Notes: generated from the sequence alone by a model not told the origin. A stretch of DNA of 35,395 bases from DATFGK01 sp046712825 (GCA_046712825.1 JBKKCR010000072.1:1-35395), one strand, 5' to 3'; counted from the stretch's first letter, positions 7,943-15,941 are shown. A program made the numbers and translations.

Positions 7943-10600
7943 TCAGATCGCGCCGCTGTACGCGACGACCCCCCGATAGACGGCGCGGGCTGCGTTCCGG
8001 CATCGGGTGGCAAGGTCTTCGGAGGGCGCCACCTCGGCGAGCTGACGCAGCAGATCCCACACCTGCTTCGTGGTTCGCACGAAGTCTCCCGCCGACAGCT
8101 CCCCCATCGCGAGCACCTCCTCCAGCGGCTCGTCCTTCGCCCACCACCAGATCTGCTCGGCGAATCCGGGCTCGGGCTCGCTGCAGAGCTCTATGCGGCT
8201 CGCTTCCTCCGCCTCGTGGATGCGGCGATAGATCCGCATGATCGAGCCGAAGGCCTTGCGGACGCGATCGGTCGGCCACTTAACCTCTACGTCGAACCCG
8301 CGTGGGTCGTAGACGAGTGCGGAGACGATCGCGGCGAGATCCGGTACGTCCAGGTCGTCGAGGAGCCCCTGCGCCATCGCCTCGGCGACCAAGAGGTCGC
8401 TCTCGTTATAGATGCGGCACAGCCGCTCGCCCTTCTCCGTGAGCTTGTCCTCGGCCACGTACCCGAACTGACCCAGCACATCGCGCACGCGTTCGAACAT
8501 GCGCGCGAGCGTCTCGGTCCTGCGCGTCACCGTCTTGCGCAACGCATCGGTGTCCTTCGTGAGCGAGTCGTGCCGCTCCGCCCACTTCTCGTGCTCTTCG
8601 CGGTCGGGGCAGGCGTGGACGGGGTGCGCACGGACCTCTTCCCATGGCGAAGAGGAGCCGGCGACGAGCGCCTCCGGCCGCTCGACCGGTGTTTCAGCAG
8701 GCTCATCCGCCCCGGAGCGACGCCGGGTGGAGGGGAGCTCGGACAGCCGCTTCGCCACCTCGGTCCGGAACGAGCGGGACCGGTGATCTCCCCGCGGAAG
8801 CCGGATCTCGCCCACGATCTCGGGGCCGAAGCCGAAGTCCCGCATCCCGAGCCGGGCGGCCCGGTCGTCGGAGGCCACGACGACGATCTGCGGCTGGCCC
8901 CCACTCCCGCGACGGACGTCCACGATCGCCACCTTCCCTCGCATGCGGCCGCGACGGAGGTTGACGACCAGACCCGGTCGCAACGAGGCGACCTGCTCGC
9001 GACGGCGGGCGTTTCCGTGCACGCGCGTCGCCTTCTCTGCGGCGCGCGCCTTCTTCACGAGGTCCCAGTACTCGGCGACGTCGCCGCGGTCGCACGCCAT
9101 GTGCTCCCGGTAGCCGGCGAGGAACTTCTCGTTGCGCTCGATCTGTCGCTCCTGGCGGGTCACGCCCCGGTCGACCAGGAACTGTCCGAACGAAAGGTTC
9201 AGCAGCCGCTTCGCGTCCTCGATCGCGTAGCGGCGGATGAGGTTGACCGCCATGTTGTAGGACGGGCGGAAAGACGAGGACAGCGGGTAGGTGCGGGTCG
9301 ACGCGAGATGGAGGATGCGATCGGGAGGTATGTCCTGCTGGAACAAGACGATCCCGTAGCCGACCGGGTCGATACCTCGCCGCCCGGCCCGGCCGGTGAG
9401 CTGCGTGAACTCGCCAGGCGTCATCATCTCGTGACGCTCGCCGGTGAACTTCATCAGCCGCTCGATAACGACGGCTTTCGCCGGCATGTTGATGCCGAGC
9501 GAGAGCGTCTCGGTGCCGAAGACGATCTTGACGAGGCCGCGCTCGAACAGCTCCTCGACGGTTTCCTTGAACAGAGGGATCATGCCGGCGTGGTGGGCCG
9601 CCACGCCTCGGGTCAAGCCCTCGAACCAATCGGCGTATCCGAGGACCGCGTGATCCTCGACGGGAAGCACCGACGTGCGCATCTCGACGTACTCGCGGAT
9701 CCGCTCGCGTTCTTCCTCGTCGACGAGCCGCACTCCGCTGCGCAGGCAGAGCCGGACCGACTGATCGCATCCGGCTCGCGAGAAGATGAAATAGATGCCC
9801 GGCAGCATCCCTTCCCCGCGGAGGCGTTCCACCACGTCGACGCGGTCGGGCACCAATCGGGAGCGTCGCGGCGGCGGACGCCGCCAATCCTTGTTCTTCC
9901 GGGGGCTCGATTCCCCGAGTCTTCGCAATGCCGGGTTCGGCTTGAGCTCGTCGCCCTCGCGGATGAACAGCGGATGGAGCTTGTCGGCCACCATGAGGAA
10001 GTGCTCCAGTGGTACCGGCCGCTTTTCCGTGATGATCACGTCGGTCTTGCCGCGCACGGTCGAGAGCCACTCCCCGAACTCCTCCGCGTTCGAGACGGTG
10101 GCCGACAGAGCCGCGACGCGGACTTCCTCGTCGAGCTGGATGAGGACCTCCTCCCAGACGGCCCCGCGATACTGATCCTTGAGGTAGTGAACTTCGTCCA
10201 TGACGACGTAGCCGAGCCCGTTCAACGTCGGCGACTGCTCGTAGATCATGTTGCGCAGCACCTCGGTCGTCATCACGACGACCGGCGCTTCCCCGTTGAT
10301 CGAGTTGTCGCCGGTGAGCAGCCCGACGTTGGCAGCGCCGTGGCGCGCGATGAAGTCGCCGAACTTCTGATTCGATAGCGCCTTCAAGGGCGTGGTGTAG
10401 AAGCACTTCGTCCCGCCCTGGATCGCAGCCCACACGGCGAACTCCCCCACCACCGTCTTTCCGGCGCCGGTCGGCGCGCAGACGAGGACGCTCCGTCCTT
10501 CGGCGAGGGCGCGGCACGCCGCGACCTGGAAGTCGTCGAAGGGGAACGGATACCCACGCTGGAAGTCGGCGAGGTCCACAGCGTTCAATCCTATTGTCAC
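7943..10600 (-). CDS. helY: SKI2/Mtr4-type DEAD/DEVH-box RNA helicase HelY
   Basis: The 885-residue protein is a superfamily 2 helicase of the Ski2/Mtr4 group. Motifs in order: FDDFQ (Q-like), APTGAGKT (42-49, Walker A), TTPLKALSNQK (Ia), MDEVHYL (DEVH at 135-138), LSAT (165-168), and TQLTGRAGRRGID (motif VI, Arg fingers). A KOW/SH3-like insert and a DSHCT-type C-terminal domain (WWAKDEPLEEVLAMGELSAGDFVR) complete the family layout. It unwinds RNA using ATP, probably in RNA turnover; the mycobacterial orthologue is HelY. The start is a GTG 18 bases after the lipid-kinase stop, with AAGGGGAGG upstream at rather long spacing. As in mycobacteria it lies downstream of tatA-tatC on the same strand, here with two genes between. 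Confidence 0.93.
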   Translation of the reverse strand: MTIGLNAVDLADFQRGYPFPFDDFQVAACRALAEGRSVLVCAPTGAGKTVVGEFAVWAAIQGGTKCFYTTPLKALSNQKFGDFIARHGAANVGLLTGDNSINGEAPVVVMTTEVLRNMIYEQSPTLNGLGYVVMDEVHYLKDQYRGAVWEEVLIQLDEEVRVAALSATVSNAEEFGEWLSTVRGKTDVIITEKRPVPLEHFLMVADKLHPLFIREGDELKPNPALRRLGESSPRKNKDWRRPPPRRSRLVPDRVDVVERLRGEGMLPGIYFIFSRAGCDQSVRLCLRSGVRLVDEEERERIREYVEMRTSVLPVEDHAVLGYADWFEGLTRGVAAHHAGMIPLFKETVEELFERGLVKIVFGTETLSLGINMPAKAVVIERLMKFTGERHEMMTPGEFTQLTGRAGRRGIDPVGYGIVLFQQDIPPDRILHLASTRTYPLSSSFRPSYNMAVNLIRRYAIEDAKRLLNLSFGQFLVDRGVTRQERQIERNEKFLAGYREHMACDRGDVAEYWDLVKKARAAEKATRVHGNARRREQVASLRPGLVVNLRRGRMRGKVAIVDVRRGSGGQPQIVVVASDDRAARLGMRDFGFGPEIVGEIRLPRGDHRSRSFRTEVAKRLSELPSTRRRSGADEPAETPVERPEALVAGSSSPWEEVRAHPVHACPDREEHEKWAERHDSLTKDTDALRKTVTRRTETLARMFERVRDVLGQFGYVAEDKLTEKGERLCRIYNESDLLVAEAMAQGLLDDLDVPDLAAIVSALVYDPRGFDVEVKWPTDRVRKAFGSIMRIYRRIHEAEEASRIELCSEPEPGFAEQIWWWAKDEPLEEVLAMGELSAGDFVRTTKQVWDLLRQLAEVAPSEDLATRCRNAARAVYRGVVAYSGAI

Positions 10601-10618
10601 GGGGTGACGGGCCTCCCC

Positions 10619-11503
10619 TTAGGGCGCCACGACGTTCAACGCGGACGGTTCCAACGTCAGAGTGGCGGGGAGGGGCCCGATCTCCTCGCCGTCCGCGTAC
10701 AAGGCGAACGGCCGGTCGGCCTCGATGCGCACCCGACGGCCCCGCGCGACCTCGACCGCCGGGTGCCGGACGTGGCCGCCGGTGAAGAGCCTCGGGAGCT
10801 GCGCCAGCAACGTGGCCCTTCCCATCTCTCCGACCATGCATACGTCGAAGACGCCGTCGTCGAGCCGGGCATCGGGCGTGATCCGCATGCCTCCGCCGTA
10901 CGACGAGGCGTTGCCGACCGCCACGAACATGCCGGCGAAGGAGCGTCGCTCGTCGTCGAGCGTTACGTCGAAGCGCGCCGGCCGGAACCGTTTGAGCGTC
11001 CGCAGAACGGCGACCAGATATACCGGAGTTCCGCGGAGGTAGCGGATCCCATTGGCCTCCCGGTTCACTTCGGAGTCGAACCCTCCCCCGGCGACGCAGA
11101 GGAACGCGCGCCCGCCCTCGATCCGGCCGACGTCGATGGATCGACGCGTGCCGCGGGCGATCACCGCGCACGCCTCGAGCGGTTTGCGCCTCGCGTACCC
11201 GAGGTTCGCGGCGAGATCGTTCCCCGTCCCCGCCGGCACGATCCCGAGCGCCGCACGCGACCCGATCACGCCCTGCGCCACGAAAGCCACCATGCCGTCC
11301 CCGCCGACGGCGACGACGACCTCATGACGCGACGCGGAGGACGCACCGAGCTCGGACGCATGCTCCGCGGATCGAGATTCGAGCACTTCGACGTCGCACC
11401 CCATGCCGGTCAGTCGCGAGCGCACCTCGGGAAGGATGCGCGCGGCTTTCCCGCGCCCGGACGAAGGATTGACGACGAGGCCGACCGAGCGGCCCGCGGC
11501 CAT
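10619..11503 (-). CDS. diacylglycerol/lipid kinase family protein, second copy
   Basis: The 294-residue protein carries the DAGK catalytic fold: VVNPSSGRGK (10-19), GGDGM (67-71, Thr of the usual GGDGT replaced by Met), PAGTGNDLA (90-98, canonical) and YGGGMRITPDARLDDGVFDV. It should phosphorylate a lipid hydroxyl with ATP at the inner membrane face; the substrate is unknown. The ATG at 11503 lies two bases after the stop of the membrane-protein gene, so translation is coupled; a longer frame would run back through that gene. The odd motif position differs from that of the other kinase in the window (3177-4148, GSGCDF), so the two are diverged paralogues rather than a recent duplication. It sits between the tat genes and helY. 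Confidence 0.87.
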   Translation of the reverse strand: MAAGRSVGLVVNPSSGRGKAARILPEVRSRLTGMGCDVEVLESRSAEHASELGASSASRHEVVVAVGGDGMVAFVAQGVIGSRAALGIVPAGTGNDLAANLGYARRKPLEACAVIARGTRRSIDVGRIEGGRAFLCVAGGGFDSEVNREANGIRYLRGTPVYLVAVLRTLKRFRPARFDVTLDDERRSFAGMFVAVGNASSYGGGMRITPDARLDDGVFDVCMVGEMGRATLLAQLPRLFTGGHVRHPAVEVARGRRVRIEADRPFALYADGEEIGPLPATLTLEPSALNVVAP

Positions 11504-11505
11504 GC

Positions 11506-12198
11506 CTATTGGCCGGTTCCGTCCGTCGGGGTGGTGTCGAGCTTGGGCTCCACGCCGTAGCGGTCCTTCAGGTCGTCGAACATGGTTTGCCCGATCGTGT
11601 AGACGCGGTCGGCGCGCTGACGCCACTCGAGCGCGTGCTGCAGGAGCACCTGGATCTTGTCCTCCCACAGCTTCTTCCCGGCGGCATCCTTCTCGGCTTC
11701 GGCGTTCTGCTTGAGCTGTGCGGCGACGTTGTAGAGTCGCGCGACGCCGACGTAGCCGTCGAGCCCTTCGACGATCAGCTCCTGCGCGTTCCCCGAAACC
11801 TCGTTCGGAGCATCGAGTGCATCCACCGCCTTGTTGGCCTTGTCGAAGTCGGCCTCCCACAGAGCGGACAGGTCGAGGAACTTCTTGCCTTCCAGCTGGC
11901 CCTTCTGGAACTGGTCGAGGTTCGTCTGGACGTTGGTCAGCGAGTCCTGGCGCAGGTGCATGATGAGTGGCTCCTGAGCCGACAGCAGCTTCCTGTTGAA
12001 CTCGCGGACGGCGTCGCTACGGGAAACGTTCTGCCAGACGCGAAGGCCGCCGAGCAGCGAGAGGATCGACAGCACGATCACGAGGGCCCGCTTCACGTCG
12101 CGGCGCTGGCCGAGCGGCGTCCGACGCGCCGGCACGGTCGGTCTCGGCGGGAGCGCTTGCCCCCGTGGACGCGGTCGCTTCTTCCCCTTGATCGCCAA
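11506..12198 (-). CDS. single-pass membrane protein of unknown function
   Basis: The 230-residue protein is not recognised. A basic, proline-rich cytoplasmic tail of about 36 residues (KGKKRPRPRGQ, RPTVPARR) is followed by one transmembrane helix (ALVIVLSILSLLGGLRVW, about 38-55) and an outside domain that is almost wholly helical and polar, with heptad-like stretches (NLDQFQKGQLEGKK, AQLKQNAEAEKDAAGK) suggesting a helical bundle or coiled coil. The start is a TTG, backed by AGGAGG five bases upstream and lying within the tatC stop region. It is tightly packed between tatC (8-base gap) and the lipid kinase (2-base gap), so it is co-transcribed with tatC; whether it assists Tat export is unknown. 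Confidence 0.75.
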   Translation of the reverse strand: MAIKGKKRPRPRGQALPPRPTVPARRTPLGQRRDVKRALVIVLSILSLLGGLRVWQNVSRSDAVREFNRKLLSAQEPLIMHLRQDSLTNVQTNLDQFQKGQLEGKKFLDLSALWEADFDKANKAVDALDAPNEVSGNAQELIVEGLDGYVGVARLYNVAAQLKQNAEAEKDAAGKKLWEDKIQVLLQHALEWRQRADRVYTIGQTMFDDLKDRYGVEPKLDTTPTDGTGQ

Positions 12199-12206
12199 CG
12201 AGCCTC

Positions 12207-12944
12207 CTACTTCTTCATGACGAACCGGATGATCAGCAGCGATATCTCATACATGAGGTACAACGGTACCGCCATCAAGACGAGCGTGTACGGATCTTGG
12301 GACGGGGTCGCGATCGCCGCGATGACCGCCGAGCCGACGGCCGCGTGCCGCCGGATCCCGCGGAGCCGCCTCGACGAAACGATCCCGGCTGCCCCCAGGA
12401 AAAGGATGACCATCGGCAGCTCGAACGTGATCCCGAAGGCGAGCACCATGAACATGACGAATCCCACGTACTCGTCGATGAAGATGATCGGCTCAAGGCC
12501 CTCCGCGAAGCCGAGCAGGAAACCGATCGCCTGCGGCAGCGTGAGATACGCGAACAGCGCCCCGAGCGCGAACAACCCGATCGAGCCCGCGACGAACGGA
12601 AGCGCGTACCGCTTCTCCTTGGTCTCCAGCCCCGGAGTGATGAAGCGCCAGAGTTGGAACAGGATGACGGGAAGAGCGATGACGAGCCCGCCGAAGATGC
12701 TCACCTTGATGCGCACGAGGAACGCGCTCGTCACGCCGCGCACGCTGAGCGCGACATCGATGCCGGCGATCTGGTTGCCCTGATCGAGCGGCAGCTTCAA
12801 CACGTCGAGGATCGTGTCGTAAAAGATGTAGGCGACGATGCTGCCGATGAACAGCGCGAGCGCGCTGACGACGAGCCGGTGACGGAGCTCCTGAAGGTGC
12901 TCGATGATGGTCATGCGCGCCTCGGCGCGCGGGGCGTCGCGCAT
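12207..12944 (-). CDS. tatC: twin-arginine translocase subunit TatC
   Basis: The 245-residue, six-helix protein is the substrate receptor of the Tat system, which exports folded proteins bearing a twin-arginine signal. The family N-terminal motif EHLQELRHRL is present, followed by helices such as VSALALFIGSIVAYIFY, IFGGLVIALPVILFQLW with FITPGL, a third starting ALPFVAGSIGLFALGALFAY, and PMVILFLGAAGI. Length and order fit TatC. The frame is open to a TTG at 12950, but the ATG at 12944 (MRDAPRAEARM) or the ATG at 12914 just before TIIEHLQ is more likely. tatA lies 32 bases upstream on the same strand; the stop of tatC forms part of the next gene's ribosome-binding site. Confidence 0.95.
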   Translation of the reverse strand: MRDAPRAEARMTIIEHLQELRHRLVVSALALFIGSIVAYIFYDTILDVLKLPLDQGNQIAGIDVALSVRGVTSAFLVRIKVSIFGGLVIALPVILFQLWRFITPGLETKEKRYALPFVAGSIGLFALGALFAYLTLPQAIGFLLGFAEGLEPIIFIDEYVGFVMFMVLAFGITFELPMVILFLGAAGIVSSRRLRGIRRHAAVGSAVIAAIATPSQDPYTLVLMAVPLYLMYEISLLIIRFVMKK

Positions 12945-12976
12945 GACCAATGGGGTACGGGCGGGGCGCTCCGCGG

Positions 12977-13210
12977 CTAGTCCGCGGGGCCCTTAGCTTT
13001 GGCCTTGCTCGCCGGCTTCGCCTCGTCCGGATCGGCGTCCTTGTCGGCGAGGTCGTCGTCATCGTCGGCGAGGCCCTTCGTCGCACTCCTGAATTCGCGG
13101 ATCGACTTCCCCATCGACTTGCCCAGATCCGGCAACTTCTTGGCGCCGAAGAGCAGGACGAGGATGGCAAGTATGAGCGCAATCTCAAGAGGACCGAGAC
13201 GCTGGAACAT
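12977..13210 (-). CDS. tatA: twin-arginine translocase subunit TatA
   Basis: The 77-residue protein has the TatA layout: a short N-terminus, one transmembrane helix (LEIALILAILVLLF), the FGAKKLPDLGKSMG hinge and amphipathic helix with the conserved FG-xx-KLP, then a charged tail (DDDDDLADKDADPDEAKP). TatA oligomerises to form the Tat translocation site with TatC, whose gene follows by 32 bases. AAGGAGGG lies five bases before the ATG, a strong ribosome-binding site. A promoter with an extended -10 box is visible about 41 bases upstream. No separate TatB is seen; in many Gram-positive bacteria TatA serves both roles. Confidence 0.95.
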   Translation of the reverse strand: MFQRLGPLEIALILAILVLLFGAKKLPDLGKSMGKSIREFRSATKGLADDDDDLADKDADPDEAKPASKAKAKGPAD

Positions 13211-13242
13211 GGTTTCCCTCCTTGGGGCCCTGCATCGCAGGA

Positions 13243-13281
13243 CCTCGTCGAGTGTATCAGGGGGTGGTTTCAGCGACGAGG
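13243..13281 (-). promoter_or_regulatory. tatA promoter (extended -10) inside an 8-bp inverted repeat
   Basis: On the minus strand TGATACACT (TACACT at 13251-13256) is an extended -10 element, placing the transcript start near 13244 and giving a leader of about 34 bases before tatA. It is flanked by perfect inverted arms CCTCGTCG (13243-13250) and CGACGAGG (13274-13281), which could be an operator straddling the promoter. No good -35 is seen. Confidence 0.45.
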
Positions 13282-13324
13282 CCCTGATCGTCGGTTTTTC
13301 CCCTAGTTCCGTGCTGCGGGGATG

Positions 13325-13567
13325 TCAGGGCCGGTCTGGGGCGTCTTCACGGATCTGACGGAGCGAGCTGAGCCCCTCGGAGGCACGATCCAGGTCGCTC
13401 CGCATCTCATCCAGGATCTCGTTCAGCTGCCCTGATGCCCCCTGGAGGGAGCTGTTGAGCTCCTTGAGCCGGCCCAGGAGGCCAAGCGTGAGCTTGGCGA
13501 GCACCGCGAGCGAAACCACCGCAAGCGCGGCGGCGATGACCCAGGTCCAGGTCGATATGGCGATCAT
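13325..13567 (-). CDS. small single-pass membrane protein with coiled coil, upstream of tatA
   Basis: The 80-residue protein is not recognised. One N-terminal transmembrane helix (WVIAAALAVVSLAVLAKLTL, about 9-28) is followed by a helical region with heptad-like hydrophobics (LLGRLKELNSSLQGASGQ, LNEILDEMRSDLDRAS), probably a cytoplasmic coiled coil. The topology recalls TatB or DUF948-like proteins, but the FG-xx-KLP hinge of TatA/TatB is absent, so it should not be called a Tat component. It is on the same strand as tatA, 114 bases before it, and directly downstream of a strong terminator that closes the surface-protein gene. Confidence 0.65.
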   Translation of the reverse strand: MIAISTWTWVIAAALAVVSLAVLAKLTLGLLGRLKELNSSLQGASGQLNEILDEMRSDLDRASEGLSSLRQIREDAPDRP

Positions 13568-13596
13568 CCGGTCGGCATCCTAGCGCCGGAAAACGA

Positions 13597-13624
13597 AAGG
13601 GACGGAGCCTGAGCTCCGTCCCTT
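13597..13624 (-). terminator. intrinsic terminator of the four-repeat LPxTG surface-protein gene
   Basis: A perfect 12-bp stem (AAGGGACGGAGC with GCTCCGTCCCTT) closes a 4-base loop, followed on the minus strand by a T-rich tail (TTTCGTTTTCC, the first T being within the stem flank). It starts 15 bases after the stop codon at 13640, which shows that the annotated 3' end, including the odd C-terminal tail, is the true end of the gene. Confidence 0.85.
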
Positions 13625-13639
13625 CGCTTGCTCGAGCCG

Positions 13640-15643
13640 CTAGGTGGCGGTCCCGCGGTTCCTCACCCGACGATGCATCCTTGTGGGGATGCGGCGTCTG
13701 AGATCGGTTATCCGCTGGATGACGGGTCCCGGCACGAAGAGCCCGACGCTCTCGGACCGTCCGCTCAGGCGATCGATGATCGCTGTGCGGCGGCCGCTCA
13801 CGGCGACCGGGGTCTGGCGGCGAGAGAACGCCACCATCCCGACACCGAGGAGAACGAAGGCGAGACCGAATGCTCCCAGACCCGGGAGCTCGGTACCGGT
13901 CTTCGGCAGGATCGTCTTCGGCAACACCTGGATCACGCAGCTGCCTACCGTGAACGTGCCCTCGGCGGCGCCGATGAGCTCGAACGTCGGGTTGGCCACT
14001 GCCGTCCACGTGTACGTTCCCGGTGCGAGGTCGAGCGTCGCGCCCGTACCCGTTACGACGGCGTTGAAGCCGTTCGGGCCGGTGATCGTGACGTCCGCCG
14101 CGCCGTCGGGGTTGATCGTGACCGCGACCGGCTTGGTGGCCGACGAAGTCGCCGGACACGCGCCGACGGTCACGATGACCGACGCCAGGATGGCGGGACA
14201 CGGCTGGACCGTGAACTCGCCGGAGTCAGACTCCAGCTCGTACGTCGGAGCCGCCTCCGCCGTCCATGTGTAATCGCCGGCGGGGAGGTCCAACGTGTCA
14301 CCGTCGCCGGTGACGACATACGGACCGCCCGGGCCCTCGATCGTGACGGTGGCCGACCCCGGAGGGTCGATCGTCACGGTAACCGGAACCGTCGCCGAGC
14401 CCGGTGCCGGGCAGGCACCGACTTCGACCGTTACCGACGCCGGCAGGAATGGACACTCCTGCACGGTGAACTCGCCGGAGTCGACCTCCAGCTCGTACGT
14501 CGGCGCTGCCTCTGCCGTCCAGGTGTAATCCCCCGGCGCCAGATCCAGCGTGTCACCGTCGCCGGTGACCACGTACGGACCGCCCGGACCTTCGATCGTC
14601 ACTGTGGCCGAGGAATCCGGGTCGATCGTGATCGTCACCGGAACCGTCGGGGACCCCGGAGCGGGGCACGCGCCGACATCGACCGAGACCGCAGCCGGCA
14701 GGGATGGGCATTCCTGCACGGTGAAGTCCCCGGACGTGGCTCCGCTGAGGATGAACCCCTGCGTCGCCGCGGCCGTCCAGCTGTAGTTCCCGGGTTCCAG
14801 GTCCAGCGTGTCGCCGTCGCCGGTAACCACGTACGGGCCTCCCGGCCCGGTGATGGTCACCGTCGCCGAGCCTGCCGGGTCGATCCCGATCGTTACCGGA
14901 ACCGTCGGCGAGCCGGGTGCCGGGCAGGCACCGACGGACACCGAGACGGAAGCCGGCTGCGAGATATCGGACAGGCTCTTGAACGGGATGGTCTGGTTCC
15001 CGACCGGGATCGCGTCCTCTACAGGAGCGACGACCCGCGCGGCGTGGATCTCGGCCTGGAGATTGCCGGTCGGCTCGGAGTCGAAGATGCAACCCAACTC
15101 CGTGACCAACCGGAGGATGAAGACCTCTCCGGGGTCGAGGTTGTTGATGGCGATCGTGGCGACCAGCTCGTCGTGCGCTCCGGAAGTGTCGATCTCTTCG
15201 GTTCCCGGAACGATCGAGACTGTGGTGTCGCCCGTGTCGCCGGCCATTCCGCTGTCACCGGTGTTGGGCGTTGCACTGATCAGATCGACGTGCCCAACGC
15301 CGGGTTGTCCGGTCGGCTCCGCCAGGAACCCGACATCGATCTCGATGTCCTGCTCCCCGGTCGCCCCATCGTCCACGGTTATCGCGGCGAAGTACACGAC
15401 CTTGTCTCCACATTCGAAGTCGCCGCCTTCGAGTGACTCGACGACGCCTTCCGTCTTGGAGATCGTGCGGTCCGCGTACTCGCCGCCTACGCCTGTGTCG
15501 TGGTCGTAGGTGAACGGGCCGGCTGCGATGAAGTCGGTGGAGAAGTCTCCACCGTCCGCATACGCCGCCGGTGCGATCGCTGCGAGCGCAGTCATGATCA
15601 CGAGGGTGATCATTGGGATGACGAACGCTCGTCTCTTTATCAT
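13640..15643 (-). CDS. LPxTG surface protein with four ~85-residue repeats and a long basic C-terminal tail
   Basis: The 667-residue protein has a signal peptide (residues 1-29, cleavage after AAYA), an N-terminal beta-rich domain (30-230) with few cysteines, four tandem repeats (231-570), then LPKTI-LPKTG (574-583), a hydrophobic helix (589-606) and RR. LPKTG-helix-RR is a sortase sorting signal, so the protein is probably linked to the cell wall. Unlike ordinary sorting signals, 58 more residues follow, rich in Arg (RRRIPTRMHRRVRNRG), which would stay in the cytoplasm. The start ATG has GGAGGAGGTGA about 11 bases upstream. A terminator 15 bases after the stop confirms the end. A second gene (18461-20284) shares the repeat type and tail architecture. 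No sortase is in the window. The ligand is unknown. Confidence 0.82.
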   Translation of the reverse strand: MIKRRAFVIPMITLVIMTALAAIAPAAYADGGDFSTDFIAAGPFTYDHDTGVGGEYADRTISKTEGVVESLEGGDFECGDKVVYFAAITVDDGATGEQDIEIDVGFLAEPTGQPGVGHVDLISATPNTGDSGMAGDTGDTTVSIVPGTEEIDTSGAHDELVATIAINNLDPGEVFILRLVTELGCIFDSEPTGNLQAEIHAARVVAPVEDAIPVGNQTIPFKSLSDISQPASVSVSVGACPAPGSPTVPVTIGIDPAGSATVTITGPGGPYVVTGDGDTLDLEPGNYSWTAAATQGFILSGATSGDFTVQECPSLPAAVSVDVGACPAPGSPTVPVTITIDPDSSATVTIEGPGGPYVVTGDGDTLDLAPGDYTWTAEAAPTYELEVDSGEFTVQECPFLPASVTVEVGACPAPGSATVPVTVTIDPPGSATVTIEGPGGPYVVTGDGDTLDLPAGDYTWTAEAAPTYELESDSGEFTVQPCPAILASVIVTVGACPATSSATKPVAVTINPDGAADVTITGPNGFNAVVTGTGATLDLAPGTYTWTAVANPTFELIGAAEGTFTVGSCVIQVLPKTILPKTGTELPGLGAFGLAFVLLGVGMVAFSRRQTPVAVSGRRTAIIDRLSGRSESVGLFVPGPVIQRITDLRRRIPTRMHRRVRNRGTAT
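13934..14953 (-). repeat. four tandem ~255-bp coding repeats (about 85 residues each)
   Basis: Units begin at about 14953, 14695, 14440 and 14185. Each reads VxVGACPAPGS-(T/A)-VPVT, then GPGGPYVVTGDGDTLDL, (G)DYTWTAEA and GEFTVQ(E/P)CP, with a conserved Cys near each end that probably pair in each domain. Units 2 and 3 are the most alike; unit 4 is the most diverged. The fold is likely an Ig-like beta-sandwich. A single related unit occurs in the protein at 18461-20284 (residues 313-396). Confidence 0.88.
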
Positions 15644-15778
15644 TCTGCTGTGTCACCTCCTCCAACATCGTCGTGCGATGTAGCGCGTAACTGCGATCCG
15701 GTCGGGTGCTCTTTTGGAGCCCGGCTTGGAGAGGAAGGATGTGGTGCGAAAAACATCCCGTCGCTCCCTGTTGCCAAC

Positions 15779-15806
15779 AAAAAAACCGACCGCAGGTGCG
15801 GTCGGT
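15779..15806 (-). terminator. intrinsic terminator between hmgA and the surface-protein gene
   Basis: A perfect 10-bp inverted repeat (ACCGACCGCA/TGCGGTCGGT) with a 2-base centre is followed on the minus strand by a run of T (15784-15779), the classic Rho-independent signal. It lies about 270 bases after the hmgA stop and 136 bases before the surface-protein ATG, so it could close the hpd-hmgA operon or attenuate the downstream gene. Confidence 0.8.
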
Positions 15807-15901
15807 AACGTGGCTTCGAACGGTCGTACTACCCGAAGCGCCGTTTCCCCTTCCGCACCGTTCTCCCTACCGCCCGATCCGGCCCAACGATGGCCGAACG
15901 C

Positions 15902-15941
15902 GGATAGTAGGTTCTTGCTACGCAAAGTAGCCCTTACTACC
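15902..15941 (-). promoter_or_regulatory. structured RNA candidate: two-tier hairpin upstream of the terminator
   Basis: Read on the minus strand, GGTAGTA (15941-15935) pairs with TACTATCC (15909-15902) with one bulged base. An inner 5-bp stem GCTAC/GTAGC (15931-15927 with 15921-15917) closes the loop TTTGC, and the tiers are separated by an asymmetric internal loop (AGG on one side, AAGAACC on the other). It does not match a riboswitch class I can name. It may be a leader element or only part of the hmgA 3' region. Confidence 0.35.

Noticed and set aside
6496..8013. Longer flavoprotein start overlapping helY by 71 bases
   Set aside because: The extra 37 residues are low-complexity and non-conserved in character, and the GTG at 7902 has a -10 box at the leaderless position.
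7691..10378. Long plus-strand open frame (895 codons) antisense to helY
   Set aside because: It mirrors the codon pattern of helY on the other strand in high-GC DNA, has an Arg/His/Asp-rich composition with no domain, and the helicase motifs on the minus strand are unambiguous.
8703..11171. 822-codon minus-strand frame overlapping helY and the lipid kinase
   Set aside because: It is an out-of-frame shadow rich in Arg/Pro/Gly that crosses two well-supported genes.
13325..13567. TatB
   Set aside because: The topology is similar but the FG-xx-KLP hinge and the TatB amphipathic helix pattern are missing.
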